From NCBI GenBank assembly GCA_910578715.1, contig CAJTRL010000006.1:31917-95916 (forward strand): a DNA stretch of 64,000 bases, given 5' to 3'. Source of the stretch: an uncultured Lachnospiraceae bacterium. GTDB taxonomy: Bacteria; Bacillota; Clostridia; Lachnospirales; Lachnospiraceae. Each line of letters opens with the position of its first letter. The first letter of the stretch is position 1. Position numbers and translations under genes: made by a program. Shown here one piece after another: positions 1 to 9,074 of this stretch. The notes beneath the pieces are model-generated. The model was not told where the DNA came from. It saw nothing but the letters and a program-made list of their open reading frames with translations, and did no database searches.

Positions 1-737
1 TTCCCGGCATTGGAAAGCCCGTTGAGCAGTGTCTTCCGCCGCTGATTAAAGGACGCCCTGATAATTGCAAACAGCCAGGCTTCATCCTTTACTTCAACCG
101 GAGGCTTTTCATATCTGGTCAGGCGGATGACCGCGCTGTCCACATTCGGTTTTGGCATGAAGCAGGAAGCGGGAACTCTCATCATAATTTCCGGCTCCGC
201 ATAATACCGCACTGCCAGCGAAAGAGCTCCATAATCTTTCGTCCCCGGCACAGCCTGCATTCTGTCCGCCACTTCCCTCTGCACCATAATTGTAATGCTG
301 TGCAGTGCGACGTGATTTTCAAAAAGCGCCATGATAATCGGCGTCGTAATATAATATGGAAGATTTGCAACCACTTTAACCGGCTCCCCGTTATTATCTT
401 CCCGCACAATGCGCCCGATATCGACCTTCAGAATATCTTCATGAATAACCCTGACATTATGATAAGGAGAAAGCGTCTCCTGTAAAACAGGTATTAAGTT
501 TTTATCGATTTCCACCGCAATAACCGATTTGGCCCTCTCCGCCAGATACTGTGTCATCGTGCCGATGCCCGGCCCGATTTCCAGCACACAGTCCGCCGCC
601 GTAATCTGCGCCGCATCCACAATTTTCCCAAGAATATTTCCGTCTATCAGAAAATTCTGTCCGAATTTTTTCTGAAAACGAAATTGATACTTTTCCAATA
701 TTTCTATCGTGTTTTTTACATTTCCTAATGTAGCCAT
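1..737 (-). CDS. rsmA: 16S rRNA adenine(1518/1519)-N6 dimethyltransferase RsmA (KsgA), C-terminus off the window
   Basis: Dimethylates two adjacent adenines in the 3'-terminal hairpin of 16S rRNA during small-subunit maturation. The reverse-strand frame is open from the ATG at 737 to the window edge, about 245 codons of a family usually near 285, so only the C-terminal tail is missing. I see the N-terminal KFGQNFL motif, the SAM-binding EIGPGIGTMT, the acidic EIDKNL segment and the catalytic NLPYY. A start at 737 follows an AGAGAGGCGTGA sequence that fits an extended Shine-Dalgarno. It lies 62 bp downstream of tatD on the same strand, so the two are probably cotranscribed. In many Firmicutes rnmV (RNase M5) sits between tatD and ksgA; it is absent here. 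Identity is very secure. Confidence 0.96.
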   Translation of the reverse strand, partial: MATLGNVKNTIEILEKYQFRFQKKFGQNFLIDGNILGKIVDAAQITAADCVLEIGPGIGTMTQYLAERAKSVIAVEIDKNLIPVLQETLSPYHNVRVIHEDILKVDIGRIVREDNNGEPVKVVANLPYYITTPIIMALFENHVALHSITIMVQREVADRMQAVPGTKDYGALSLAVRYYAEPEIMMRVPASCFMPKPNVDSAVIRLTRYEKPPVEVKDEAWLFAIIRASFNQRRKTLLNGLSNAG

Positions 738-799
738 AAAGCAGTCACGCCTCTCTGTCAGCCCATACTTACCGTGTTCGCTGTCTCCGGTGTTCCATG

Positions 800-1600
800 T
801 CATTGCCCGCCATGTCTCCCACACTCCGTTTTCCTTTTCAGGCCGAACAGCCTTTCCGCATTTTCATGCGTTACCGCATATACTTCTTCCCGGTCAATTC
901 CTTTTAGCGCTGCGATTTCTCCGGCAATATCGGGAAGATTCAGGGAGGAATTTCGCTTTCCCCGATTGGGCTCCGGAGCCAGATAGGGGCTGTCGGTCTC
1001 CAGCAGAATCCGGTCCATCGGCAGATAAACCACCGCTTCTTTCAGCTTTCTGGCATTCGCAAAAGTCACCACCCCGCCGATGCCAAAATAGAAACCCATC
1101 TGCAGATATTCTCTCGCAATTTCCTTCGTGTAGGAAAAACAATGAATGACGCCGCCAATTTCTTCCGAATGTGCCTCCTTCATGATATCCAGCGTATCCT
1201 TTGCCGCATCTCTGGAATGGATGATTACGGGAAGTCCCGTTTCCCCCGCCAGCTCCAGCTGTCTGATAAACCACTTTTTCTGAACGTCCGGTTCCGGCTC
1301 CTTCCAATGATAATCCAGTCCGATTTCTCCAACCGCCACAACTTTTTCCAGCCCGCAGCATTCCCTTAACCACTGAAACCCTTTCTCGTCGAGCTCTCCC
1401 GTTTCACCCGGATGCACCCCCATCGCGCCATAAATAAAAGGATATTTTTCCATGAGCGCAATCGTTTTCCGACAGCTCTCCAGGCTGGCCCCTATATTGA
1501 TTACCGTATCGATTCCGTTCCCCGCCAGAGACGCAAGAAGCACATCCCGGTCTTCGTCAAATGCCTCATCATCATAATGAGCATGGCTTTCAAATATCAT
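800..1600 (-). CDS. tatD: TatD-family metal-dependent hydrolase / DNase
   Basis: A 266-residue TIM-barrel metallohydrolase of the TatD/YcfH family, cytoplasmic, with 3'-5' DNase activity known for characterised members. Expected metal ligands are visible in order: HAH at residues 6-8, GEIGLDYHW with Glu92, IIHSRDA with His128, HCFSY with His153 and ETDSPYL with Asp203. Length is typical. The ATG at 1600 follows AGAAAGGAG at good spacing. It is the gene upstream of rsmA in a housekeeping operon. The long-stem element at 1622-1797 lies directly upstream on the coding strand, so it would be in, or would interrupt, the tatD leader. Confidence 0.94.
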   Translation of the reverse strand: MIFESHAHYDDEAFDEDRDVLLASLAGNGIDTVINIGASLESCRKTIALMEKYPFIYGAMGVHPGETGELDEKGFQWLRECCGLEKVVAVGEIGLDYHWKEPEPDVQKKWFIRQLELAGETGLPVIIHSRDAAKDTLDIMKEAHSEEIGGVIHCFSYTKEIAREYLQMGFYFGIGGVVTFANARKLKEAVVYLPMDRILLETDSPYLAPEPNRGKRNSSLNLPDIAGEIAALKGIDREEVYAVTHENAERLFGLKRKTECGRHGGQ

Positions 1601-1621
1601 GGCTGCTCCTTTCTGTAACGG

Positions 1622-1797
1622 TTACAGGCCCAGGCGTCCGGACAGAGCATCATTCTCTGGCGGAGGCCCTGTAAAAATGTCGGCACTTAGTGAAAAAGAC
1701 GTTTTGTGTCTTTTGAACTTAGTACCGCTACATTTTTAGCGGAGCGGGAGCGCGCCTCCAAAGAGATGATGCTCTGGCCGGACGCCTGGGCCTGTAA
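1622..1797. repeat. Long-stem repeat element, copy A
   Basis: A 176-nt intergenic imperfect palindrome. The outermost 20 nt (1622-1641) are perfectly complementary to 1778-1797. After one mismatch, CAGAGCATCAT (1643-1653) pairs with ATGATGCTCTG (1766-1776). Further in, TAAAAATGT (1672-1680) pairs with ACATTTTTA (1730-1738), and AAAAGAC pairs with GTCTTTT around the tip. The core (CCGGAC-AGAGCATCA...CTTAGTACCG...CCTCCAAAGAGATGATGCTCTG) recurs at 48574-48754, but the outer arms do not. It sits between tatD and the tRNA-Lys promoter. It might be a structured RNA, a processing or termination signal, or a palindromic mobile repeat. I do not recognise it as a named family. Confidence 0.85.
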
Positions 1798-1837
1798 TCC
1801 ATTCTTCATTTTTCTTAAAATTTTCTTAAAAAAACTC

Positions 1838-1866
1838 TTGCAAATCAAAAAACATTATACTATAAT
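1838..1866 (+). promoter_or_regulatory. Sigma-A promoter of tRNA-Lys
   Basis: TTGCAA at 1838-1843 and a perfect TATAAT at 1861-1866 are separated by 17 bp and end 25 bp before the tRNA. Confidence 0.75.
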
Positions 1867-1891
1867 AACTCTTGCGTTGTAAAACAGAAAT

Positions 1892-1964
1892 GCGCCTTTA
1901 GCTCAGTTGGTAGAGCACCTGACTCTTAATCAGGGTGTCCAGGGTTCGAGCCCCTGAAGGCGCA
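1892..1964 (+). tRNA. tRNA-Lys (anticodon CTT)
   Basis: A 73-nt cloverleaf. The acceptor stem GCGCCTT pairs with AAGGCGC, the D-arm is GCTC/GAGC, and the anticodon stem CCTGA/TCAGG encloses CTCTTAA, giving anticodon CTT. The T-loop is GGTTCGAGCC-like and the discriminator base is A. The 3' CCA is not encoded; CTT follows. It has its own strong promoter and a terminator downstream, so it is a single-gene unit. Confidence 0.96.
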
Positions 1965-1970
1965 CTTGAA

Positions 1971-2017
1971 AGTACCATTTTTGAGGACGTATGCGCTTTG
2001 GGGATGGTGCTTTTTTT
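1971..2017 (+). terminator. Terminator after tRNA-Lys
   Basis: AGTACCAT at 1971-1978 pairs with ATGGTGCT at 2004-2011 with one wobble. A run of seven T follows. Confidence 0.65.
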
Positions 2018-2057
2018 CTTTTTGAAAATATTCAAAAGCGGAATTGGAGGATTTTTC

Positions 2058-2834
2058 ATGAAAATCACATGGTTTGGGACCGCTTCGCTGTTAATTGACT
2101 GTGAAGGGAGCCGGGTTTTAATCGACCCTTTTCTGCCGTTAAAAGGAGCTGAAAACCATCCGTCCCTTCTCGATTACCGGAAAGAAGACTCCATCCTGAT
2201 TACGCACGGCCATATCGACCACCTCGGCAGTATTCCCAAAATTCTTGAGCACTCGGACGCGACCGTATACTGCAGTCCTGTTCCGGCCGCCACGCTGGAA
2301 AAGAAAAAAGCGGACAGTGACCAGATTGTCATTATCCGTCCCGGCGATAAATTATATTTTGGGCAAATCAGAGTTTCGATACTGCCCGGAAAGCATATCC
2401 GCTTCGATTCCGCGCTTGTCCGGCACACCCTCTGCAGTCCGCGTATTCTGCAATTTTTTCCAAACTTTCTTTCCCTTCTCTTCCACAATCATACTTATGC
2501 GGAAGGAAACGAAACGCTTGTCTTTCTGTTGGAAGCGGATAAGAAAAAAATACTTGTTCTCGGCAGTCTGGCACTTCATGAAACAGCAGATTATCCGAAA
2601 CATGTGGACATGCTCATTCTCCCTTATCAGGGCGCTTCCGACCTCGTAACCGCCGCGCTCGCCGTTATTGCGCGCATCGAGCCGAAAACCGTTCTGCTGA
2701 CTCATTTTGACGATGCCTTTCCGCCGATTTCCAGGCAAATCGACACCAGACCACTGAAAAAGGTTCTCAGCGAAAAATATCCAAATCTTTCGGTTATAAA
2801 GCCGACTGCCGGAAAAGAGATAACGTTTTCCTAA
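2058..2834 (+). CDS. MBL-fold metal-dependent hydrolase (UlaG-like)
   Basis: A 258-residue metallo-beta-lactamase-fold protein. The N-terminal MKITWFGTASLLID is the usual first strand pair of UlaG-type proteins, and HGHIDHLG matches the HxHxDH metal-binding motif. Later His and Asp ligands are plausible at LPGKH and LTHFDD. The start at 2058 is chosen because GGAGG sits 7 bp upstream; the longer open frame would run through the tRNA and its terminator. No signal peptide. Family members include L-ascorbate-6-phosphate lactonase and many uncharacterised hydrolases; nothing nearby suggests ascorbate use, so the substrate is unknown. It converges with the gene ending at 2866. Confidence 0.85.
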   Translation: MKITWFGTASLLIDCEGSRVLIDPFLPLKGAENHPSLLDYRKEDSILITHGHIDHLGSIPKILEHSDATVYCSPVPAATLEKKKADSDQIVIIRPGDKLYFGQIRVSILPGKHIRFDSALVRHTLCSPRILQFFPNFLSLLFHNHTYAEGNETLVFLLEADKKKILVLGSLALHETADYPKHVDMLILPYQGASDLVTAALAVIARIEPKTVLLTHFDDAFPPISRQIDTRPLKKVLSEKYPNLSVIKPTAGKEITFS

Positions 2835-2865
2835 AACGGGCCCGAATATTTTATACTAAAATCAT

Positions 2866-3720
2866 TCAGAACCGGAGGCCGGACAATTCTACCGCCAGCC
2901 CCGCCATAACGCCAGTCACATACAGCAAAGCAATAATTGCGGCATTTTCTTTTCTCCTGTCATTGACCCGGAGCAGTACAAGAATACCGACTCCGGCTCC
3001 CGAAAGCAGACCGGACATCATCGCGCCCGCCCCCAGAACGCCTTTCAGGTAGAGCTGTGTAATCACGACAGAAGCGGCACAGTTGGGAATCATTCCGACC
3101 GCACCCGCTATCAGTTCCCCGACAACCGGGCGGTTTAAAACCAAATCTGCCAGAAAATCCTCCCCGACAAAGCCGATTATCAAATTCAATACGAAAGAAA
3201 TCAGCAAAAGATATAGAAAAATCTCGGCGGTGTGGTGCAGCGCTGATTTTACGATACCATTCTCGCAATGACAGTGATGCTGCTCGCACATATGGCCAAT
3301 TTGCAGTTCCTCCTCTTTTCCGCGGCGGCTTTTTGAAATCACAAAATCTATCAGAAGGCCCGCCGCCATTCCAATCATTATTTTAACGCCCAGTATTTTC
3401 AGAATCATTTCAAATCCGGCATTTTCGGAAATCAGAACGGGCAGCATTTCATCCGACGTAGACAGATAAATAGACAACAATGTGCCGAGCGTAATAATCC
3501 GGCCCGCATACAGATTAGATGCCGCCGCCGAAAATCCACACTGGGGAAACGCTCCCAGAACGCCACCGATAACCGGCCCCCACTTTCCCGACCGTTTAAT
3601 CGTCCGTTGCATTCCGCTTCCGGTCTTATGTTCCAGATATTCCATTGCCAGATAGGTCAGAAATAAAAAGGGCAGTAATTTTATGCCATCCGACAAGGTA
3701 TCAAGTATAATATCACACAT
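2866..3720 (-). CDS. Putative multi-spanning heavy-metal exporter (ArsP_2-like, putative manganese transporter)
   Basis: A 284-residue polytopic membrane protein with about eight to ten hydrophobic segments. Two halves carry related motifs: GAFPQCGFSAAASNLY in the first and GMIPNCAASVVITQLY in the second, each with a Pro-x-Cys in a membrane segment. This internal repeat is characteristic of the family annotated as a putative 10-TM heavy-metal exporter, sometimes called arsenic efflux or manganese transporter. The central loop is rich in His and Cys (EQHHCHCENG), a likely metal-binding stretch. It begins 15 bp downstream of the acyltransferase gene and may be cotranscribed with it. The metal specificity cannot be told from sequence. 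Confidence 0.7.
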   Translation of the reverse strand: MCDIILDTLSDGIKLLPFLFLTYLAMEYLEHKTGSGMQRTIKRSGKWGPVIGGVLGAFPQCGFSAAASNLYAGRIITLGTLLSIYLSTSDEMLPVLISENAGFEMILKILGVKIMIGMAAGLLIDFVISKSRRGKEEELQIGHMCEQHHCHCENGIVKSALHHTAEIFLYLLLISFVLNLIIGFVGEDFLADLVLNRPVVGELIAGAVGMIPNCAASVVITQLYLKGVLGAGAMMSGLLSGAGVGILVLLRVNDRRKENAAIIALLYVTGVMAGLAVELSGLRF

Positions 3721-3735
3721 ATTCTTTCCGCTTTC

Positions 3736-5064
3736 TCAATTTGCTTTTACCAGCTTATAGAGCTCTTCGGCCGCCAGCCGGGTCTTCGCCACGATATCCC
3801 CACAGTTCTGCGGAAAACAGTAATACTGCCGCTTTGCGTCTCCGATACAAATCATATCGCCGATTTCATACCAGTAAAAATCAGAATACAAACTGTAAGA
3901 AGCCTGTGGCTCCTGTACATAGTCCAGCTTTCCATCGCACCCCGTCAGATGGAATCCATCGGCGGAGTGGACCAGCGTTCCTTCCCCTACCCGGTAAATA
4001 CACTTTTCATTCACCATCATATAAATAACAACCGGGACTTCCAGCCGGTAAGTCCCCGACATGAGTTCTTCTCTGACGCATTCCCGTTCCCACAGATACC
4101 AGTCCGGAATATGCGTAAAGTCCGGCTCTGTCTGTTCGTTTTGCAATATTCCTTCCGCCTCTGTCCTTTCAGACTGCAAACTTTCTTCCGGTCCTTTCAC
4201 CGGCTGCAGATACCCGTATTCCGTCAGCTCATACTCGTTCTTACAGCATTCGCAGCGAATCCTCGTTCCCTGTCCCCGCATTTTTCCTTCCGTTTTGCAC
4301 CGTGGGCACTTATACAGCATTCTGTTCAGCCCGTCCGCCCGGAAAGGCTCGTCGATGCGAATCCTGTTATCCTGCTGCCAGCGGAAATAGTCAAAGCAAA
4401 ACTTTTCCTGTAATAAACGGTTCAGTTCCTGTGTGGTTTTAACCGCAATCTCCTCTGGCGAAAGCAGATATTCCACTTCCGCAGATACCCTGACTTTTCG
4501 GAGCTGCAGATTATTATAAAGCGGGTCTCTCGCAAAGGCTCCACTCGTGCGAATCATAACGACTGGAACTTTTAAGAGCTTTAAACACTTCCCCAGACTG
4601 TCGGGAAGCGGCGTCTGTGTTCCGTCAAAGCTGTAACTCGCTTCCGGAAACATCAGCACAGAACTTTTCAATTCCCGCACCGCATAAACCATATCCCGCA
4701 CCAGCGTCACATCCGTCATAAATTTCCGGGCTGGAATACAGCCGATGCTTCTCATCAGCCATCTTTTTCCGATAAAACCATCCGATGTGCAGACGATATG
4801 AAACGGTCTGGTAAATAAGAGTCTTGCCGCGATTTTTAAATCTATAAAGCTGGAATGATTCATCAGAACAAGACAGGGTTCTCCCCTGTCAAGTTTTTCG
4901 AGCCCGATTGTCCGATAGGTGAATCTGGTCGCCCATAAATCCCGGAGCGACAAAAATAACAGAATCATCCGAAAGAGCAGACGCTGTTTTGCGGGCTTCC
5001 GATGAACAGGCGCCGGAAGCGCAAGTACATCTTCGTATCTCATACTGGCTGTTTTTATCTTCAA
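3736..5064 (-). CDS. Lysophospholipid acyltransferase (PlsC-like) with C-terminal zinc ribbon
   Basis: Probably acylates lysophosphatidate or a related lysophospholipid at the membrane. The PlsC domain shows the catalytic HX4D motif in MNHSSFIDL, a downstream FPEASYSFDG block and a VPVVMIRTSGAF block. After the acyltransferase domain a CPRC...CECC zinc ribbon precedes an uncharacterised C-terminal domain. The 5' end is uncertain: I prefer the TTG at 5064 (MKIKTASMRYED), which lies 13 bp after AGGAAAGG; the next ATG is at 5043. The longer open frame back to 5256 runs into the ABC gene and has no ribosome site. About 442 residues. Confidence 0.82.
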   Translation of the reverse strand: MKIKTASMRYEDVLALPAPVHRKPAKQRLLFRMILLFLSLRDLWATRFTYRTIGLEKLDRGEPCLVLMNHSSFIDLKIAARLLFTRPFHIVCTSDGFIGKRWLMRSIGCIPARKFMTDVTLVRDMVYAVRELKSSVLMFPEASYSFDGTQTPLPDSLGKCLKLLKVPVVMIRTSGAFARDPLYNNLQLRKVRVSAEVEYLLSPEEIAVKTTQELNRLLQEKFCFDYFRWQQDNRIRIDEPFRADGLNRMLYKCPRCKTEGKMRGQGTRIRCECCKNEYELTEYGYLQPVKGPEESLQSERTEAEGILQNEQTEPDFTHIPDWYLWERECVREELMSGTYRLEVPVVIYMMVNEKCIYRVGEGTLVHSADGFHLTGCDGKLDYVQEPQASYSLYSDFYWYEIGDMICIGDAKRQYYCFPQNCGDIVAKTRLAAEELYKLVKAN

Positions 5065-5182
5065 AGCAATAACCGTACCTTTCCTCTTACGGCGGCTGAC
5101 CGTCCGCCGCAAGAGTTTCTTTTGTTCTTTCCAGTATACTATACAATCCGCTTTACCCGCAACCGGCATTTGTCCGGCCCGC

Positions 5183-7027
5183 TTACGCCGTAACGTCCTC
5201 AAACTGGGAATTGTACAGCTCCGCATAAAAGCCTTTCTGTGCGAGCAGCTGCGCATGGGTTCCCTGTTCTATAATATCCCCGTCTTTCATGACCAGAATC
5301 AGGTCTGCATCTTTAATTGTTGACAGTCTGTGCGCGATGACAAAACTGGTTCTCCCTTTCATCAGATTATTCATCGCTTTCTGAATCCGCTGCTCCGTTC
5401 TCGTATCGACGGAGCTCGTTGCCTCATCCAGTATCAATATCCGGTTATCCGCCAGTATCGCCCGCGCTATGGTAAGAAGCTGCTTCTGCCCCTGTGATAC
5501 GTTGCTTGCGTCTTCGTTCAGCTCCATCTGATAGCCGCCGGGCAGTGTCTGTATGAATCGGTGCGCATGGGCCGCTTTGGCTGCTTCAATAACCTCTTCG
5601 TCGGTGGCATCCAGCCTTCCGTACCGGATATTCTCCATAATTGTCCCTTTAAACAGCCAGGTGTCCTGTAATACCATACCAAAACTTTCGCGCAGCTCGC
5701 TGCGGTTAAACTCTCTGACGTCATGGCCATCCACTTTAATGCTTCCGCTATTGACATCATAAAAACGCATCAGCAGTTTCACCATCGTTGTTTTGCCGGC
5801 CCCGGTAGGTCCGACGATTGCAACGGTCTGTCCCGGCGCCACTTCGCTGCTGAAATTATGGATGATAATCTTATCCGGCTGATAACCGAACCGGACGTTC
5901 TCAAAGCTGACGCGTCCTTCCATCGCTTTCAGGTGGACCGGATTTTCAACGGTCTGGTCTTCTTCCTCTTCTTCCAGAAATTCAAACACCCTCTCTGCGG
6001 CTGCGGCGGTGGACTGTAACATATTAGATACCTGTGCGAGCTGCGTAATCGGCTGCGTAAAATTCTTCACATACTGGATAAAAGCCTGAATATCCCCGAT
6101 TTCAATGACATTTTTAATCGTCAGAAGGCTTCCGCTGACGGCCACTGCAACATACCCGAGGTTGCCGATGAAATTCATAATCGGCTGCATCATGCCGGAC
6201 AGGAACTGGGATTTCCAGGCAGACTGATAAAGAATTTCATTCGTTTCCCCAAATTCCCGCAAAACCTCTTCTTCCCGGTTAAATGCCTTGACAATATTCT
6301 GGCCGCTGTACACTTCTTCCACCTGACCATTGATTTTGCCGAGGTAGCTTTGCTGTGCCACAAAATATTTCTGTGAAAACTTTACCAGGATTCCAATCAG
6401 TCCGCCGGATATCGGCAGAATGACAAGCGCAATCAAAGTCATCAGCGGGCTGATGCTGAGCATCATAATCAGTACGCCGATAAGTGTACTGATGGAAGTG
6501 ATTAAGGTTGTAACGCTCTGATTCAGACTCATGCCAAGCGTATCCACATCGTTCGTAATGCGGGAGAGCACCTCGCCCACCGTCCTTGATTCAAAATATT
6601 TCATTGGCATACGGTTTATTTTTTCTGAAATTTCCCGGCGGAAACGGAAGCACAGCCTTTGGGAAACTTCTGTCATAACCCATCCCTGAAATAACGATAA
6701 AAGGGCGCTGACAGCATACAGTCCAAGCAACAGCAAAAGAATTCTTCCAATTTTTTCAAAATCAATGCCCCCGGTGCGGTACAGCTTCGCCATCAGGCCG
6801 TTGAAAAGCTCCGTAATTGCCCGGCTTAAAACTTTCGGCCCAACAATATTGAATACGGTGCTGCCCACCGCAAATACGGCAACCGCTATCAGGCCAAACC
6901 TGAAAGCTCCGATATAACGGAACAGCTTTTTAATCGTTCCGCTAAAGTTCTTCGCCTTTTCTCCCGGCATCATACCGCCCGGTCCATGCCCGTGCGGACC
7001 GCGGTTTCTCTTTCCATGCTCACTCAT
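5183..7027 (-). CDS. Heterodimeric ABC exporter, consensus-Walker subunit
   Basis: A 614-residue half-transporter: a basic Gly/His-rich N-terminus, six membrane helices and an ATPase domain. Walker A is GPTGAGKTT. Walker B ends ILILDEATSSVD with the catalytic Glu. The signature is degenerate: VSQGQ instead of VSGGQ. Its partner has the opposite defects, so this subunit supplies the hydrolytic Glu to the functional composite site, as in BmrCD/TM287-288-type exporters. It overlaps the partner gene by 8 bp and starts after GGGAGG. Substrate unknown; drugs or lipids are the usual cargo. Confidence 0.9.
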   Translation of the reverse strand: MSEHGKRNRGPHGHGPGGMMPGEKAKNFSGTIKKLFRYIGAFRFGLIAVAVFAVGSTVFNIVGPKVLSRAITELFNGLMAKLYRTGGIDFEKIGRILLLLLGLYAVSALLSLFQGWVMTEVSQRLCFRFRREISEKINRMPMKYFESRTVGEVLSRITNDVDTLGMSLNQSVTTLITSISTLIGVLIMMLSISPLMTLIALVILPISGGLIGILVKFSQKYFVAQQSYLGKINGQVEEVYSGQNIVKAFNREEEVLREFGETNEILYQSAWKSQFLSGMMQPIMNFIGNLGYVAVAVSGSLLTIKNVIEIGDIQAFIQYVKNFTQPITQLAQVSNMLQSTAAAAERVFEFLEEEEEDQTVENPVHLKAMEGRVSFENVRFGYQPDKIIIHNFSSEVAPGQTVAIVGPTGAGKTTMVKLLMRFYDVNSGSIKVDGHDVREFNRSELRESFGMVLQDTWLFKGTIMENIRYGRLDATDEEVIEAAKAAHAHRFIQTLPGGYQMELNEDASNVSQGQKQLLTIARAILADNRILILDEATSSVDTRTEQRIQKAMNNLMKGRTSFVIAHRLSTIKDADLILVMKDGDIIEQGTHAQLLAQKGFYAELYNSQFEDVTA

Positions 7028-9074
7028 TGCGCACGCCTCCCTTCAATTCCGATTCCGATAACTGGGATTTCGCAATTTCCTGATATGCCACGCAGCTTCG
7101 CAATAATTCCTCATGTTTTCCGATACCCGCAATCCGGCCCTCATCCAGCACAATAATCTGGTCTGCATGCAGAATCGTGCTGATGCGCTGCGCCACAATG
7201 ATAACCGTCGCATCGGATATTTTTTCATGCAGCGCTTTTCTCAGCACCGCATCCGTTTTATAATCCAGCGCGGAAAAACTGTCGTCGAACAGGAAAATTT
7301 CCGGCCGTCCCGCAATCGCTCTTGCGATGGAAAGACGCTGCTTCTGTCCGCCTGAAACATTCGTACCTCCCTGTGCGATAGGGCTTTCATAGGCTTCCTT
7401 TTTACCTTCTATAAATTCACGGGCTTGTGCGATTTCGGCCGCTTCTTTCATCATCTCATCGGAAACATTTTCTTCTCCGGCAAATTTGATATTCGATGCG
7501 ATTGTCCCGGAAAAAAGCACGCCCTTCTGCGGAACAAATCCCAGCAGGCTGCGCAGCTTTTTCTGTGACAATTCCCGGATATCGATACCGTCTATCGTAA
7601 TCCTTCCTTCCGTCACGTCATAAAAACGGGGAATCAGATGCAGCAGTGTAGATTTTCCGCATCCGGTGCTTCCGATAATTGCCGTCGTTTTTCCCGGCTC
7701 CGCAGTAAAGGAGATGTCCGAAAGCGCATCTTCCTCCGCTCCCGGATAACGGAAATTCACATTTTCAAAAGTAACCGTCCCTTTTCCGGCAAGCGCTTCA
7801 TCCCGTACCTGTTCTTTATCCAGAACGGTCGGCTCCACGCGCAGAATTTCTTCAATACGCTCTGCCGCCACGCCCGCTCTCGGAAGCATAACGGAAATCA
7901 TTGTCAGCATCAGAAACGACATGACAATCTGCATCGAATAAGTAATAAAAGCCATCATATCTCCAATCTGGAGATTTCCCCTGTCAATTCCGTTTGCTCC
8001 GAACCACACGATAGCGACCGAAATTCCATTCATAATCAGCATCATTGCCGGCATCATAAATGTCATAACCCGGTTGGTAAAAATCTGCGTGGACATCAAA
8101 TCTTTATTCGCCTTATCAAATCTTTTCTCTTCATATTTCTCACGACTGAACGCCCGGATAACCGGAATGCCTGTTAAGATTTCCCTCGACACCAGATTCA
8201 TCCTGTCCACAAGCGTCTGCATCAGCTTAAATTTCGGCATGGCAATCTTCATCAGCGTTCCGACTAACGCCAGAATCAGGATAACTGCCACGGCAATAAT
8301 CCATCCCATTCCCGTTCTTGTATTCACAACTTTAATGATACCGCCGATGCCCAGTATCGGCGCATAGCAGACCATCCGGAGCAGCATGACCGCCACCATC
8401 TGTACCTGCTGAATATCATTGGTACTCCTCGTAATGAGAGACGCCGTAGAAAACCGGTCCATCTCCGCATGGGAAAAAGAAACAACCTTCTGAAATACCC
8501 GGCCCCTGAGCCGCATACCGATTCCCGCAGAAACTCTGGCCGCCAGGAATCCGACCGCGATGGACGCCGCCATCATCAGAACGGTCATCAAAAGCATCTT
8601 TCCTCCCGTCGTCAGAAGATATCTGGTCTGAATCGCACTTAAATCCACGCCTGCCGCCTCGTATTCGGCCCGCACAAACATAACTGCCATCTGGGATTCC
8701 ATCGTATCACTCAGTTCTTCCACATTTTCTCCCTGATGATAAAGCGTCACGATGGCGCCCCGCATCGCCTCATCCAGCGCGGCTATCGTCTCCGGCTCCT
8801 CTGTCCGCAGCTCATAATATCCTTCGTCATTCAACTGATAATTTTCGCGAATCAGCGTCTCTTCACCCGACAAAAGACAGATTCCCTCCAATGTCTCCGC
8901 ACGCATGATTTCTGGCACGGCATTCTCGATACCGCCCTGTTCGATTCCCACATCCACAATATCCGACGTATAGGACGGCAGGGACAAATCACAATAAGCC
9001 TGTAAAATCAGGAGAACTACGACCGCAGCAACCGACGCCTTAAATTCTCCAAGATACTTCATGATTTTGAACAT
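7020..9074 (-). CDS. Heterodimeric ABC exporter, degenerate-Walker subunit with large extracellular loop
   Basis: A 684-residue half-transporter and partner of the following gene. The extra length is an acidic segment of about 100 residues between the first two membrane helices (roughly residues 40-150), predicted outside the cell. The ATPase domain has Walker A GSTGCGKST and an intact signature VSGGQ, but Walker B reads FLFDDSFSALD, with Asp replacing the catalytic Glu. This is the degenerate half of an asymmetric ATPase pair. The ATG at 9074 follows GGAGGAG. No regulator gene is adjacent; the 178-bp gap upstream leads to the divergent comFB gene. Confidence 0.9.
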   Translation of the reverse strand: MFKIMKYLGEFKASVAAVVVLLILQAYCDLSLPSYTSDIVDVGIEQGGIENAVPEIMRAETLEGICLLSGEETLIRENYQLNDEGYYELRTEEPETIAALDEAMRGAIVTLYHQGENVEELSDTMESQMAVMFVRAEYEAAGVDLSAIQTRYLLTTGGKMLLMTVLMMAASIAVGFLAARVSAGIGMRLRGRVFQKVVSFSHAEMDRFSTASLITRSTNDIQQVQMVAVMLLRMVCYAPILGIGGIIKVVNTRTGMGWIIAVAVILILALVGTLMKIAMPKFKLMQTLVDRMNLVSREILTGIPVIRAFSREKYEEKRFDKANKDLMSTQIFTNRVMTFMMPAMMLIMNGISVAIVWFGANGIDRGNLQIGDMMAFITYSMQIVMSFLMLTMISVMLPRAGVAAERIEEILRVEPTVLDKEQVRDEALAGKGTVTFENVNFRYPGAEEDALSDISFTAEPGKTTAIIGSTGCGKSTLLHLIPRFYDVTEGRITIDGIDIRELSQKKLRSLLGFVPQKGVLFSGTIASNIKFAGEENVSDEMMKEAAEIAQAREFIEGKKEAYESPIAQGGTNVSGGQKQRLSIARAIAGRPEIFLFDDSFSALDYKTDAVLRKALHEKISDATVIIVAQRISTILHADQIIVLDEGRIAGIGKHEELLRSCVAYQEIAKSQLSESELKGGVRNE

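Noticed and set aside
1622..1797. Long-stem element as a classical MITE.
   Set aside because: No target-site duplication at either copy, and the outermost inverted repeats are not shared between copies. The relation to a transposase cannot be shown.
1935..2057. N-terminal extension of the MBL hydrolase.
   Set aside because: It would be translated from the tRNA-Lys gene and its terminator.
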